From: CAYGZA01 sp964354135
Lineage (GTDB): Bacteria > Planctomycetota > Planctomycetia > Pirellulales > Thermoguttaceae
Reading direction: 5' to 3'
Assembly: GCA_964354135.1 (NCBI GenBank)
Contig: CAYGZA010000011.1
Location: 1-45,306 of the forward strand
Length of the DNA stretch: 45,306 nucleotides
Position numbers and translations under genes: made by a program
Shown here: piece by piece, positions 12,301 to 24,300 of the stretch
Layout: the number at the start of each line of letters is the position of its first letter
How positions within the stretch are numbered: the stretch's first letter is position 1
Notes under the pieces: model-generated
The model's input: only the letters and a program-made list of their open reading frames with translations
What the model was told of the DNA's origin: nothing
The model's database searches: none

Positions 12301-15300
12301 ACCGACGTCACCGGCCGCGGCGCGCCCCGCCTCCCCGGAGTGCCGCCGCGGACTTACCAGGACCTGGCGATGAGCAACGACGGTCGCCTGATGTCGATGA
12401 GTTGGATCATCAATACCCTCCAGGAAGCGCAGATGGTCTGGCACGATACGGGAAACGCCGCCACCCTGTACAATCCTGGAACCGGGGCGCAGATCTCCGT
12501 GGGAGGGAACCCCGACGGCATCAACGCCGGCGAAGTGGACCCGAGGAACGCCCAGGCAGCATGCAATCTTGGCGATCCGCCGGGCCAGGTCCCGGGCGGG
12601 ATCCAGTTCAAGGCCTTCGCCTTCGACCCCTACACCGACACGACCAGCCGCTACACGGTCGCGATCGGCGACGTCCAGTACCAAGGCTACGGCGTCCAGT
12701 ACTGGCAGAACCTGGTCTACGTCCTGAACGCATCGGGCCAGGGCGTGCAGCGCCCGGGGACCACGGGCGGCCCGCGCGTCACCAGCGACATCATCCCGCT
12801 GGGCCAGTTGGAGCCACCGGCCTCGGCCGACGTCGATTCGGTCTTCGTGCCCACCCCCAGCGACGACGTCGACCCCGTCTACGTGCCCCAGGGGCTCAAC
12901 GACAATTTCGACCCGGCCTACGTCCCTGCGGGTCCCTACAAGGACTACATCGTCTTCGCCTCGAACTACGACTTCGGAGGCCTCAACTCCAACCCCGACG
13001 GGGACTATGAGCTTTACCGTGCGCTACCCAACGCCTCGAGCAGCGGCTTTACGGATCTCGTGCGGCTTACGGACAACAGCTTTAGCGAGCGGTCGCCGCA
13101 CGTCAGCTCCGACGGAGCGAAGGTCGTGTTCACGTCGGACCGCGATGGGAACTCGGAAGTCTATCTCATGAACCTGGCAGCGCCCGCCACTCAGGTGAGA
13201 CTGACGACCAACGCCGCCAGCGACTTCTCCCCGAAGTTCAAGCCGAGCGCCGGCGCGCCGTACACCATTGCCTGGTCGTCAAACCGAGTCGTTGCGGACA
13301 ACCCCGAGGGCGACTTCGAGGTGTTCGTGATGAGCGTGGATGCGGCGAATGTTCCTGGGCCGGCGGTGCAAGTCACGCAGAACAACGGCGCCAGCGACAT
13401 CACCCCGGCATTCAGCTACGACGGGTCTTCGATCGTCTACGCCTCGAACCAGACCTGGGGCTCTAACCCCACCAACAACCCGGAGGGCGACTACGAAATC
13501 GCCCAACTGCCGAGCAACGCCACCCTGGCTCCCAATCCGGCTTCGCTCCTCACGGACAACGTGGTGGACGACTATGCCCCGGTGTGGGCCTCGGCCGGCG
13601 TCGGGCAGTTCGTAGCCTACCAGAAGAGCGCCGCGGCGGCGGTCGGCTGGGACCTCTGGCAATTGGATCCCGCTGCGGCCAACCCGCCGGCCACGGAGAC
13701 CGAGATCGTCTCGGGCGTCGGCGACGAGCTCACGCCGGCGGTCCGCGCGGACGGCACGCAGATCGCCTTCGCCACGGACCGCGACGGGCATTTCGAGATC
13801 TACCGCACGAATCTCGCCGGCAGCGCGCAAACGCGGGTCACCCAGACCGACTTCTCGGGGCCCCGGCGAGTCGTCTTCGCCTCGCAGGTCCATGACCCGT
13901 CGCTTGGGTTCAACAACCCGGAGGGCGACTACGAGCTCTACATGGGGGAGGAGAACCCCTCGGGCGGTTTGGTCAATCTGGTCCAGCTCACCCGCAATTC
14001 CTACGACGAGCGGACGCCGGACGTGAGCCCGGACGGCCTGAAGCTGGTCTTCGCCTCGGGCCGCGCTTGGAACGACGGGAGCCCCAGCGACGGGAAATCG
14101 GAACTCTACGTGATGAATCTCGCGCCGGAGGACCCCTCCACGAACCCGGCGCGGCGGCTCACGGTCGACCTGCCCAATTATCCGGCCAACGACCAGAACC
14201 CGAAGTTCAGCCAGGAGCTTTACCTCCCTGGCGCTACAACGGTGCCCGGGGCTAAGTACAGCATCACCTGGTCCTCCAATCGCTTCGATGTGCTCAATAA
14301 CCCCAGCCGGGATTTCGAGGTGTTCCGGATGGATCTCGACGCGTCGGGCAATGTCCTGCAAACCACGCAGGTGACGCAGAACGGCGTGTCGGACGTCACG
14401 CCGTCCTTCAGCCCCGACCGCAGCCCGCTGCGGAACCTCACCGACGTGCGGATTCTCTTCGCGACGCGGCAGGTGGATTCTGACGTCAATCCCCAGGGCG
14501 ACTACGAGATCGTCTGGCTGCCGGCCACGAGCAGCCTGGTGGGCGCGGTCCCAGACGCCAACTTCCTCACGCGGAACGACTCGATTCAAGACATCGGTCC
14601 GGTGTGGGCGCGGAACGTGGATCCGTCCACAACGGTGCGGGAGTGGATCGTTTACCAGAAATTCAACGGACGTCCGACCGGCTGGGACCTGTACAAGCTG
14701 GACCCGACCGCCGGCGGCGAGATCCGCGTGGGAGTCAGCAGCCCTCCGGCCGACGACCAGACGCCGAGCTTCCAGCCGGACGGCAACGGCCTGGTGTTCG
14801 CCACCAACCGCGACGGGCAGTTTGAGCTTTACCGCACGGACCTCAACGGCGCCGTGCAGACGCGGCTGACGATCAATGGAGTGATGACCCCCCGGATCGT
14901 CTTCGCCTCCGAGCGCGACGGCGATTACGAACTCTACACCATGGATTTCGACGGCTCCAACGTCATCCAACTGACCGACAACGACTTCGATGAGCGGTCG
15001 CCCCACGTCAGCGCCGACGGCAAGAAGCTGATCTTCACCTCCGACCGCAGCGGCCAGACCAAGGTCTACGTCATGGCCTTCGACGCCGTAACCCCGATTC
15101 CGGAAGGCCCGGGGAATCCGGCGAGGCGCCTGACCAGCGAGGGCGGTACGGAGGAGACCCCCAAGTTCAGCCCCGACATCGACCCGGACCCGGTGCTCGC
15201 CACGTACCGGATCACCTTCTCGTCGACCCGCATGGATTTCACGGACAACCCGACGGGCGATTCCGAGATCTTCGCGGTCAACGACGGCTTGACCTTGCCG

Positions 15301-18300
15301 GTGACGGTCGCCGGGGGGAACCTGGTCCAGGTGACGCGGAACACCGCCCAGGACATCACGCCGTCGTTCAGTCTGGACGCGAACCCCGATCCCGTCGTCC
15401 ACGACATTCGCTACCTCTACTCCAGCAACCAGGTCGAAAGCACCGCCAACCCGCAAGGCGATTACGAGATTGTCAATCTCCCGGTCTATACCGCACTGGG
15501 CACCTACACGCGCCTCAGCCCCGGCCCCGTCGTGGCGCAGTACCTGACGCGGAACGACGGCATCAACGACCGCGCGCCGGTGTGGACCTTCAACACGCAG
15601 ACCGGCCAGGAGCGGGTGGTCTATCAGAAGTTCCGCTCGATCGACTGGGACGTCTACGAGTTGGACCCGACCGCCGCGCAGCCGGAGACCACGGAGGCGG
15701 CCGTCATCCTGGACTTGGGCGGCGAGGACATCACTCCCGCGATGAGCCAGGACGGCGTCTGGCTCACCTGGGCCACCAACCGCGACGGCCAGTACGAGAT
15801 CTACCGCTCGCGGTACGACGGGCTGAACATGGCCCGGCTCACGGACGATTCCGGCAAGGTGGCCAATATCTCCGGCCTGGCGTATATCGAGGGGGTCCTC
15901 TACGCCGTCGCCGAAAACGGCGACTTCTACTGGATCAGCGACTCCTCGGGTAGTCCGCTGGACCTCTCGGGCGGTCCCGGTGCGTGGGACTGGGGTTTCG
16001 TGGGCATCGATCCGCCGCAGGCGCCCAAGTACATCGCGCGCACCGGGGGCGGGCCGAGACTGAACTACATCGCCAACCTCAAGGACGCCGGCAACCGGCC
16101 GATCCGGTTCAGCGGCCTCTCGGCCGGGCCGGAGAACGTCGAGGACGGCAGGTATGCGAAGATGCTCTTCGCCACCGACTCCGGCGGCACGATGTACGCC
16201 TTCGACACCAAGGGCATGTTCCAGCCGCTGTTCCTCAACGGACAGACCAGCGTCTCCCTCCCCATCGGCGGCGCAACGGGCCTGGCGTTTTCGAACATCG
16301 ACTACAACCTCTGGCACGTCACCAACCGCCGCGGAAGCGATTGGTGGGCGGGCGGCGCACCCGAAGACCGCGGCCACGGCATCGAGCAGACCCTGGACAT
16401 GAGCCGCCGCGATCCGTGGTATCCCGTGGCGGGCGGGACGAGCTTCTACTTCGGCCTCGAAGACCCTCGTCCCGGCACGACGATTTCCAACCAGCCGGGC
16501 GCGTCGAACTACATCGACCGCAGCGCCAACATGTTCTATACCTACGACATGCCCGGCGGCGGCCACGGCACTCTCACGACCGAGGCGTTCAGCCTGAAGG
16601 GTTACCAACCGGCCGATAAGCCGACCCTCTATTTCAATTACTGGGCCCAGACCGAGAACTCGACGAGCTGGGACGGCGTCCGCGCCTATGTCTCTGCCGA
16701 CGGGGCCAATTGGCACCTGGTCGCCACGAACACCGACATGGACGACCCGGACATCGCCAACGAGGTCGGCGGGCACGGCGGCCAGGAGCTGTTGGACAAC
16801 ACCGGCTTCTGGCGGCAGGCGCACATCGATCTGAGCGGATTCGCCGGTGGAGAGAATCTCAAGCTGCGATTCGATTTCAGCACCGCCAGCGACATGGAAA
16901 TCGGCCGGGTCACCCTGGGCGGCGCGTACCTGCGCGCCGTCCCCGGCAACGAGCTGCGGGACGCCAACTATTTCATGGTCGACGGCAACCCGACCGACCC
17001 GACCAGCGGCGTGCCGTTCGAGTTCGACATGGGCTATGCCCTGATCGTTCCCAACGTGGCGGGGCACGCCATCGCGGACGGCGAGACGTTCACGCTCCGC
17101 GACGAGCGCGCGGCTTCGCCCCCGATCACCTTCGAGTTCAACAAGACCGGCGGCGTGTCGGGCTCGAATCGGCCGATCGACATCAGCGACTCGGACACGA
17201 CCTACGAGGTCGCGCAGAAGATTGTCGCCGAGGTCAATGCGGCCTTTGGCCCCTGGCTGACGGCGGTGATGGACCAGGTCCACCCGGAACGCGTCTTCCT
17301 CAACCGCGCGACCCTGGTGACCCAGAGCCCCGTCCGCGCGGTCACCGTCGAGGGGGACGCCCCGGGCGTATTGAGCTTCGGCCGCATCGTGTTCACTTCC
17401 AACCGCGGCGGCAACAACGACATTTACATCGTCAACGCCGACGGGACCGGCACGCCGCAGAATCTGAGCAACAACGCCGCCAGCGATTTCGAGCCGGTCG
17501 TCAGCGTCGACGGCAGCCGGATCGCGTTCACGACCAACCGCACGGGCGACAACGAGATCTTCGTGATGCCCGCCACCGGCGGCACGGCGACCCGGCTGAG
17601 CTGGAACGCCGCCGACGACCGCCACCCCACGTTCAATAGGGAAGGGACGCTGATTGCATTCCAGTCCAGCCGCAACGGGACGTGGGACGTTTACGCCATG
17701 GACTCCGCCACCGGGAACCCGCAGACCTTGCTCACCCCCGGAGGCGCCGACAACAGCCAAGACCCGGCGTTCGCCCTGACCGGCACGACGGTCGTCTTTG
17801 CATCGGATCGGAACGGGAGCCAATATGACCTGTACACCGTCGATGCGTCCAACCCGGCCAACCAGATCCAACTGACCACCGACCCGGCGGACGAGAGGGA
17901 GCCCTCCTTCGATCCGACCGGGCAGAAGGTCACGTTTGCCCGCCGCAATCCCAATGGGACGTACGACGTTTTTGTCAAGGACCTGATTACGTCATCTGAG
18001 CTGCGCCTGACCCAGAATGCAGGCGACAATCGTTCTCCGGCGTTCAGCCGCGACGGCAAGAAGATCGCCTTCGCCACGAACCGCAACGGGAACTGGGAGA
18101 TCTACACGGTCAACGCCGACGGGTCGGGTTCCCTTCAACGGGTGACGAACAACGCAGCGGCCGATCAGTATCCGACCTGGGCTGCCGGGGCGGTGCCGAT
18201 TCGCGTCCGCGGCAACATGACCGACGCCGAGATCGCCAAGGCCGTCTGGCTGGCGCTCGACCAGCGGTTCACCAACCCGAACATCCGTCCCACCTTGAGC

Positions 18301-21300
18301 GTGGAGATGGTGCAGACTCTGTCGGGCCAGGACTACGCCGACGGCCAGACCTTCACCATTGCCGACCGTTACCAGACGGTGACTTTCGAGTTCGACAATA
18401 CGGCGGCGTGGCCTCCGGGCGTGGCAGCGGGGAACGTGGCCGTTACGTACAACAGCGCGATGAGCGAGCTCCAGATCGCCCAGGCGATCGCCAGCGCGGT
18501 CAACATCGCCCACACCACCGTCCTGACGCCGCCCCTGGAGATTTCGGCGCTCGCCGAGATGCAAGGCGGCAACGCCTACGTGCGTCTCACGGGCGACTCG
18601 CTGACCGACCCGAACTATCCCAACCCGGTCTATTTCGACGCGGGCAATGCCGCGCTGGGGCAGCCGTTTGCCGGCACCGCCTCGAAGCAGGACGACAGCC
18701 TGGTTCACATGATCGGGCACCGCGTCACCTCCACGCTGCCTGCGGTCGGCCCGCTGCCTTCGACCGGCCTGGCCCCGTTTGGATACTCGGAGTTCTTGGT
18801 GGGCGACGATCCGCCCAACAAGCTGGGGGGTTTCGAGCTGGGGGACCGTTACCGCGACTTCCACCGCGGCCAGAGCAACCACTTCGAAGGCTTCTACATC
18901 GACGACATCATCATCGGCTTTGCGGAACGCGGGGAAATGGTCACCGCGTCTACGCCGGAGACCACGTTTGCGGCCCAGAATCCCGGGCAAGCGATCGTCG
19001 AGGGGTATTATCAGATGGAGGTCCGGCGCTCTCAGGACTACGGCACCTGGGTGCCGACGCCGGTCGGGCCGCTCTTGGCGCTCTACAGCGCTTTCGACAC
19101 GAATGACCGGTACACGAAGGCGTTGACCCTCCAGATCCCTGACGCGATGGAGATCGCGCAAGGGGGCTCGTTCTGGGTCGGCGACGGGGTGAACAAGCAG
19201 AGGTTCCGCTTCCTCGATCCAAGCCGGATTCGCCCCGGTGACCCGACCGACGGGATCCCGGTCTACTTCAACGGCCGGGAGACCGCCGCGCAGATGGCCG
19301 ACAAGGTGGTCCAGGCGATCAATAGCGTGAGGACCATCAAGGTGACGGCCTCCTCGATCACCACGGGCATGGCGAGCGGCAGCGGCAGCAACCGCGTCAA
19401 CTTGTTCGGCGCCAAGTGGGTCGATTTCGACGCCTTGTGGAACGTCGCCGGCGCGGTTCCGCCGATCGTGCTGGCGGCGCCCGGCCCGATCGTCCTGCCG
19501 CCGCAGGATGATGCTCCCTCGGCGCTTGAGAACTTCGGGTTCAACTTCGAGTTCTACGGCAACGTCTACCAGCAGTTCTACGTGAACAACAACGGGAACA
19601 TCACGTTCCAGGGGGCGCTTCCGAACTACATTCCGGCGGGTTTCCCGCAGGGCACGCCGATCGTGGCCCCGTTCTGGGCCGACGTCGACACGCGCAACGG
19701 GGGCGGCGAAGTCCGCCTCGCCCGCGGCACGAGCAGCCGCAACAACCCGTTCGTGCAGATCGACTGGGTCAACGTAGGCTACTACGACCGCCTCGACCCG
19801 ACAAACCGCGATTACCGCGACAGCTTCACGCTGTACGTCGAGGACGACCCCGGCGGGGATCTCGTCGGTTTCTTCTATCACGACATGCACTGGACCACGG
19901 GCGACATCGACGGTCAGGGCGGCTTTGGGGGTACTGGGGCCCAGATCGGGTTCGATGCCGGCAACCAGGTGAGCTACCTGAGCGTCGGCCGCCCGAAGAG
20001 CCAAGCCGATCTGACCACACTATTGGCCGTCGGGCAGTATACCTTCCGCTTCGATCCCAACACCGGCTCGCCGGGGAGCGCACAAAGGGTGCTGGCGTTC
20101 GGCGACAACTATGCCGGCTCCACGACCGGCGTGCGGGTGATTCCGATGGCCCGCGGCGACGAGAATCACCCCCGCGACCAAGGGCAGATCATCCTCGATT
20201 CCAACCGCATCACGCACTCGCTCAACTACGGGATCGTGGTCGATGCCAGCTCGCGGGATTCGAGCGCCAGTTGGGCGCATCCCGCCTCGGCGCTGCCGTT
20301 GCGGGAGATCAACTCCCAGCGGCTCGTGCCCGGGATCATGCTCCAGAACAACGTGATCGCCTACAACAGCTCCGGCGGAATCCACTTCAGCGGGGATCCG
20401 AACCCTGCCGGCACTCCGCTCGCCGCGGTGCCGTTCGGGCGGATCGTCAACAACACGATCTTCGGCGCGGCCGGCACCGGCCGGGGCGTGGGCATCGAGG
20501 TGGACCAGAACGCCAGCCCGACGATCCTCAACAACATCGTGGCCGGCCTCGATATCGGCATCCGCGTGGATGCCAGCTCTTCGCAGAGAGGCACCACGGT
20601 CGGCACGACGCTGTACCAGAACAACCGGACCAACGTCGTGGGCACCGCGCTGGGCGACTTCGCCTTGCTGGCAAGTCCCACCGCCCCGTTGTTCGTCGAC
20701 GCGGCGAACGGGAATTTCTACCCCGACATCGGCTCCGTGGCCATCGACAGCTCGTTGAACAGCCTGGCCGATCGGCCGGCGCTGGTGACGGTGCGCAATC
20801 CGCTGGGGATTCCGGCTTCTCCGATCCTTGCCCCGGACCGGGACCTCTACGGCCAGTTGCGGACCGACGATCCCAACGTGGCGCCGCCGAGCGGCATGGG
20901 CGGCAACATCTTCAAGGACCGCGGGGCCATCGACCGGGTGGATTTCCTCGGACCGACGGCGATCTTGATCGACCCGCTGGACAACGACCCGGCCATGGTC
21001 GACCGCAACCGGAACGCCAACGACGTGCTCTTGGTCGGGGCGCTCTTGACCCAGTTCGCCGTCCAACTGCAGGACGCGGGCGGCGTCGGGATCGCCGACA
21101 GCTCGGTGACCGGCTCGGCTGTGGTGCTCAAGAAGGACGGCGTCCCGCTGACGCTCGACCTGGACTACTTCTTCGCCTACAACGCCACCAACGACATTAT
21201 CACCCTCTACCCGGCGGCAGGCGTGTGGGCGCAAAGCAGCACCTACACGATCGAGCTGACCACCCAGATCCGCGATCTGGCCAACAACTCGGTGCAACCG

Positions 21301-24300
21301 AACCGCGTGGACGGCACGACGTTCTTCACGGTGGTGCTGTCGGCGCTGGACTTCGGCGACGCCCCCGATCCGCTTTACCCGACGCTCCTGGAACACGACG
21401 GGGCCCGGCACATCATCTTCCCGGATCTCCCCGGCGTTCCCGGGTTCTACTTGGGGACCGGCGTCAACGGCGAGCCGAACGCGAAGCTCTTCGATCCCGG
21501 CCTGCCCGGCAGCGGCGATCAATTCGACGACGGCGTGGTCTTCTTGAGCCCGCTTCTGATGGACTCCACCGTCGGCGTGAACGTCACCGTGTCCGGCGTG
21601 GGAGCGGGCCTCGGCAGGCTCGATGCCTGGATCGATTTCACCGGCGACGGCGATTGGAATGATCCGGGCGAGCAGATCTTCGCCAGCCGGTCGGTGGACG
21701 GCGGGCTGAACGCGCTCAGCTTCACCGTGCCCAACGAGGCGTTAGGCGCGAAGGCCGGATACACGTATGCCCGCTTCCGGTTGAGTCGAAGCGGCGGCCT
21801 GGCGCCGGCCGGCGAGGCCGACAGCGGCGAAGTGGAAGACTACCGCCTCCGCGTGGTCAAGTACTTCGAGGATTTCGGCGACGCCCCGGCCCCGTATCCG
21901 ACCCTGTTGAGCGACAACGGCGCCAGCCACCAGGCGGATCCGACCAAGGCGCACCTGGGCGCCGGCGTCAATGCGGACACCGACGGACAGCCGAGCCCGA
22001 TGGCCGATGCGGATGCCTTCGACGACGGCGTCACGTTCTACGCCACCAGCCCGCTGACGCCGGGGGCGACGGTGCAGATCACCGTCAATGCCTCCGGCCC
22101 CGGCGGGTACCTCGCGGCCTGGATCGACTTCGGCGCCGACGGCGCGTGGACGCCGGCCGATAAGATCGCGTTCTACACCGACCGGAACCTCACCGTGCCG
22201 TTGGCCGGGCCCCTCCAACCCGGCAACAGCCAGCTCTTTTTCCAGGTGCCGACGGCCATTAACGTCAACTTCTACACCTTTGCCCGCTTCCGCCTGGCCA
22301 GCGACGCCAACGACGTCCTATTGCCCACGGGTTTGGCCAAGGACGGCGAGGTGGAGGATTACCGGGTGTTGGTCATCGACACCCCCATTGACTGGGGCGA
22401 TGCTCCCGACGACCCCAACCTTCCCGGTTACCCGACGCTGAAATCGAACCACGGGGCCCGGCACCAGGTCGATTTCTTGCACTACCTCGGCACGATGGCG
22501 GATTACGAGCCGGACGGCCAACCCAACGGCACCGCCACCGGCGACGACATCAGCGGCGTCGATGACGAGGACGGCATCCGGTTTGTCAAGGACATCTCGA
22601 TTCCCGGCGATCCGCTTCCCTTTGAGAACCGCCTGGTTCCGGACCGGATCGCCCAGATCGAGGTGACGGCCTCCGCGGCGGGGTACCTGAGCGGGTGGGT
22701 CGATTTCAACGGCGACGGCGACTGGGCCGACCTGGGCGAGCACCTCGCCTTCTTCGAGAGCGGCAGCACCACGACGTTCAACAAGCCTTTGGCGGCCGGT
22801 TTGAACACGGTGAGCTTCTACGTCCCCAAGGACCTGAACGCGGTCACGACGTTTGCGCGCTTCCGCTTTGCCGAGACGCTGATCCCGACTCTCAACTTCC
22901 AGGGTCCGGACACCGGGCCGGCGCCCGTCGGCGAGGTCGAGGACTACCAGGTCCAGATCGTCGTCGGCGACGCCTCGATCAGCGGCCGCAAGTTCAACGA
23001 TCTGAACGCGAACGGCCAGTGGGACACGAACATCTCCGGCGTGATTCCGCCGATCGTGCTGGCGGCGCCCGGTCCGATCGTCCTGCCGCCGGAGGACGAT
23101 TTCCCCTCGGCGCTTGAGAACTTCGGGTTCGACTTCGAGTTCTACGGCAACGTCTACCAGCAGTTCTACGTGAACAACAACGGGAACATCACGTTCCAGG
23201 CGGCGCTGCCGAACTACATTCCGGCGGGCTTCCCGCAGAGCACGCCGATCGTGGCCCCGTTCTGGGCGGACGTGGACACGCGCAACGGCGGCGGCGAAGT
23301 GCGCCTCGCCCGCGGCACGAGCAGCCGCAACAATCCGTTCATCCAGGTCGATTGGGTCAACGTGGGTTACTTCGACCGGCTCGACCCGGCGAACCGCAAT
23401 TACCGCGACAGCTTCACGCTGTACGTCGAGGACGACCCCGGCGGGGACCTCGTCGGCTTCTTCTATCACGACATGCACTGGACCACCGGCGACATCGACG
23501 GTCAGAACGGCTTCGGCGGCACCGGGGCCCAGATCGGGTTCGACGCCGGCAACCAGGTGAACTACCTGAGCGTCGGCCGCCCGAAGAGCCAAGCCGATCT
23601 GACCGCGCTGTTGGCCGCCGGGCAGTATACCTTCCGCTTCGATCCCGGCACCGGCGCGCCGGGCGGCGCAGAACCGGGGCTGGCCGGCGTGACCCTCTAC
23701 CTCGACCTGAACAACAACGGCCGCTTGGACGACGGCGAGCCGACCCGGCTCACCCGCTCCGACGATCCCAGCACGCCCGGGGTGAACGAGACCGGTTACT
23801 ACATCTTCGACAAGCTCCTGCCCGGGCCCTACGAGGTCCGCGAAGTGATCCCCGATCACTGGCAGAGCCCCGCGCAGAAGGATTCGGTCCAAACGTATCC
23901 GTATTACGCGGAAGACAGCCGGATGGCCCATGCCGGGCTCCGGGCTCCGGGCGGTGTGCAACTTACCGACGGGCAGATCTTCTCTCTGAGCGACGGGACC
24001 ACCACGGCGGTCTTCGAGTTCGAGCGGCTGATCGGCGGCGGCGGCGTCGGCCCCGGCAGAATCCCCATCCTCTTCAGTCCGACCGATGCGCCCGACGACG
24101 TGGCCACGGCCATTGCCGACGCGATCAACACCGCGCGCACCGGCTCCGGCCCGGACGTTACCGCCGCGGCGTCGACGGACGTCGTCGCCCTGACCGGTCC
24201 GCAACAGGTCATGTTCCGGAAGCCGGCTGCCACCCCGCTGGTTGAGCTGGGCCACGTGGACCTGGACGCCGGCGAAGACATCACCGACGTCAACTACGGC

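Larger units (their letters stand above)
8062..24230 (+). repeat. Seven dispersed copies of a DGxxFxxxDG module in the giant gene
   Basis: A module of about 80-100 residues recurs with the core DGxxFxxxDGxxxxxFEFDN, a hydrophobic strand, and an alanine-rich helix of the type AxxVAxAIxxA. Core starts are at nucleotides 8068, 9262, 11116, 17077, 18340, 19159 (degenerate, GGSFWVGDG) and 23968. Copies are strongly diverged, so this is an old family of modules rather than a recent amplification. I do not recognise a named domain. Confidence 0.8.

Noticed and set aside
12946..15865. The repeated propeller region as an assembly artefact
   Set aside because: The three units differ throughout in sequence and loop length, so collapse or duplication by assembly is unlikely.
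13279..17871. A 1530-codon open frame on the minus strand opposite the giant gene, and similar long ones at 24709-28272 and 7948-10494
   Set aside because: They lie fully antisense to a gene with clear domains. Their products are rich in Val, Gly, Arg, His and Asp without any domain, as expected for the complement of GC-rich codons.
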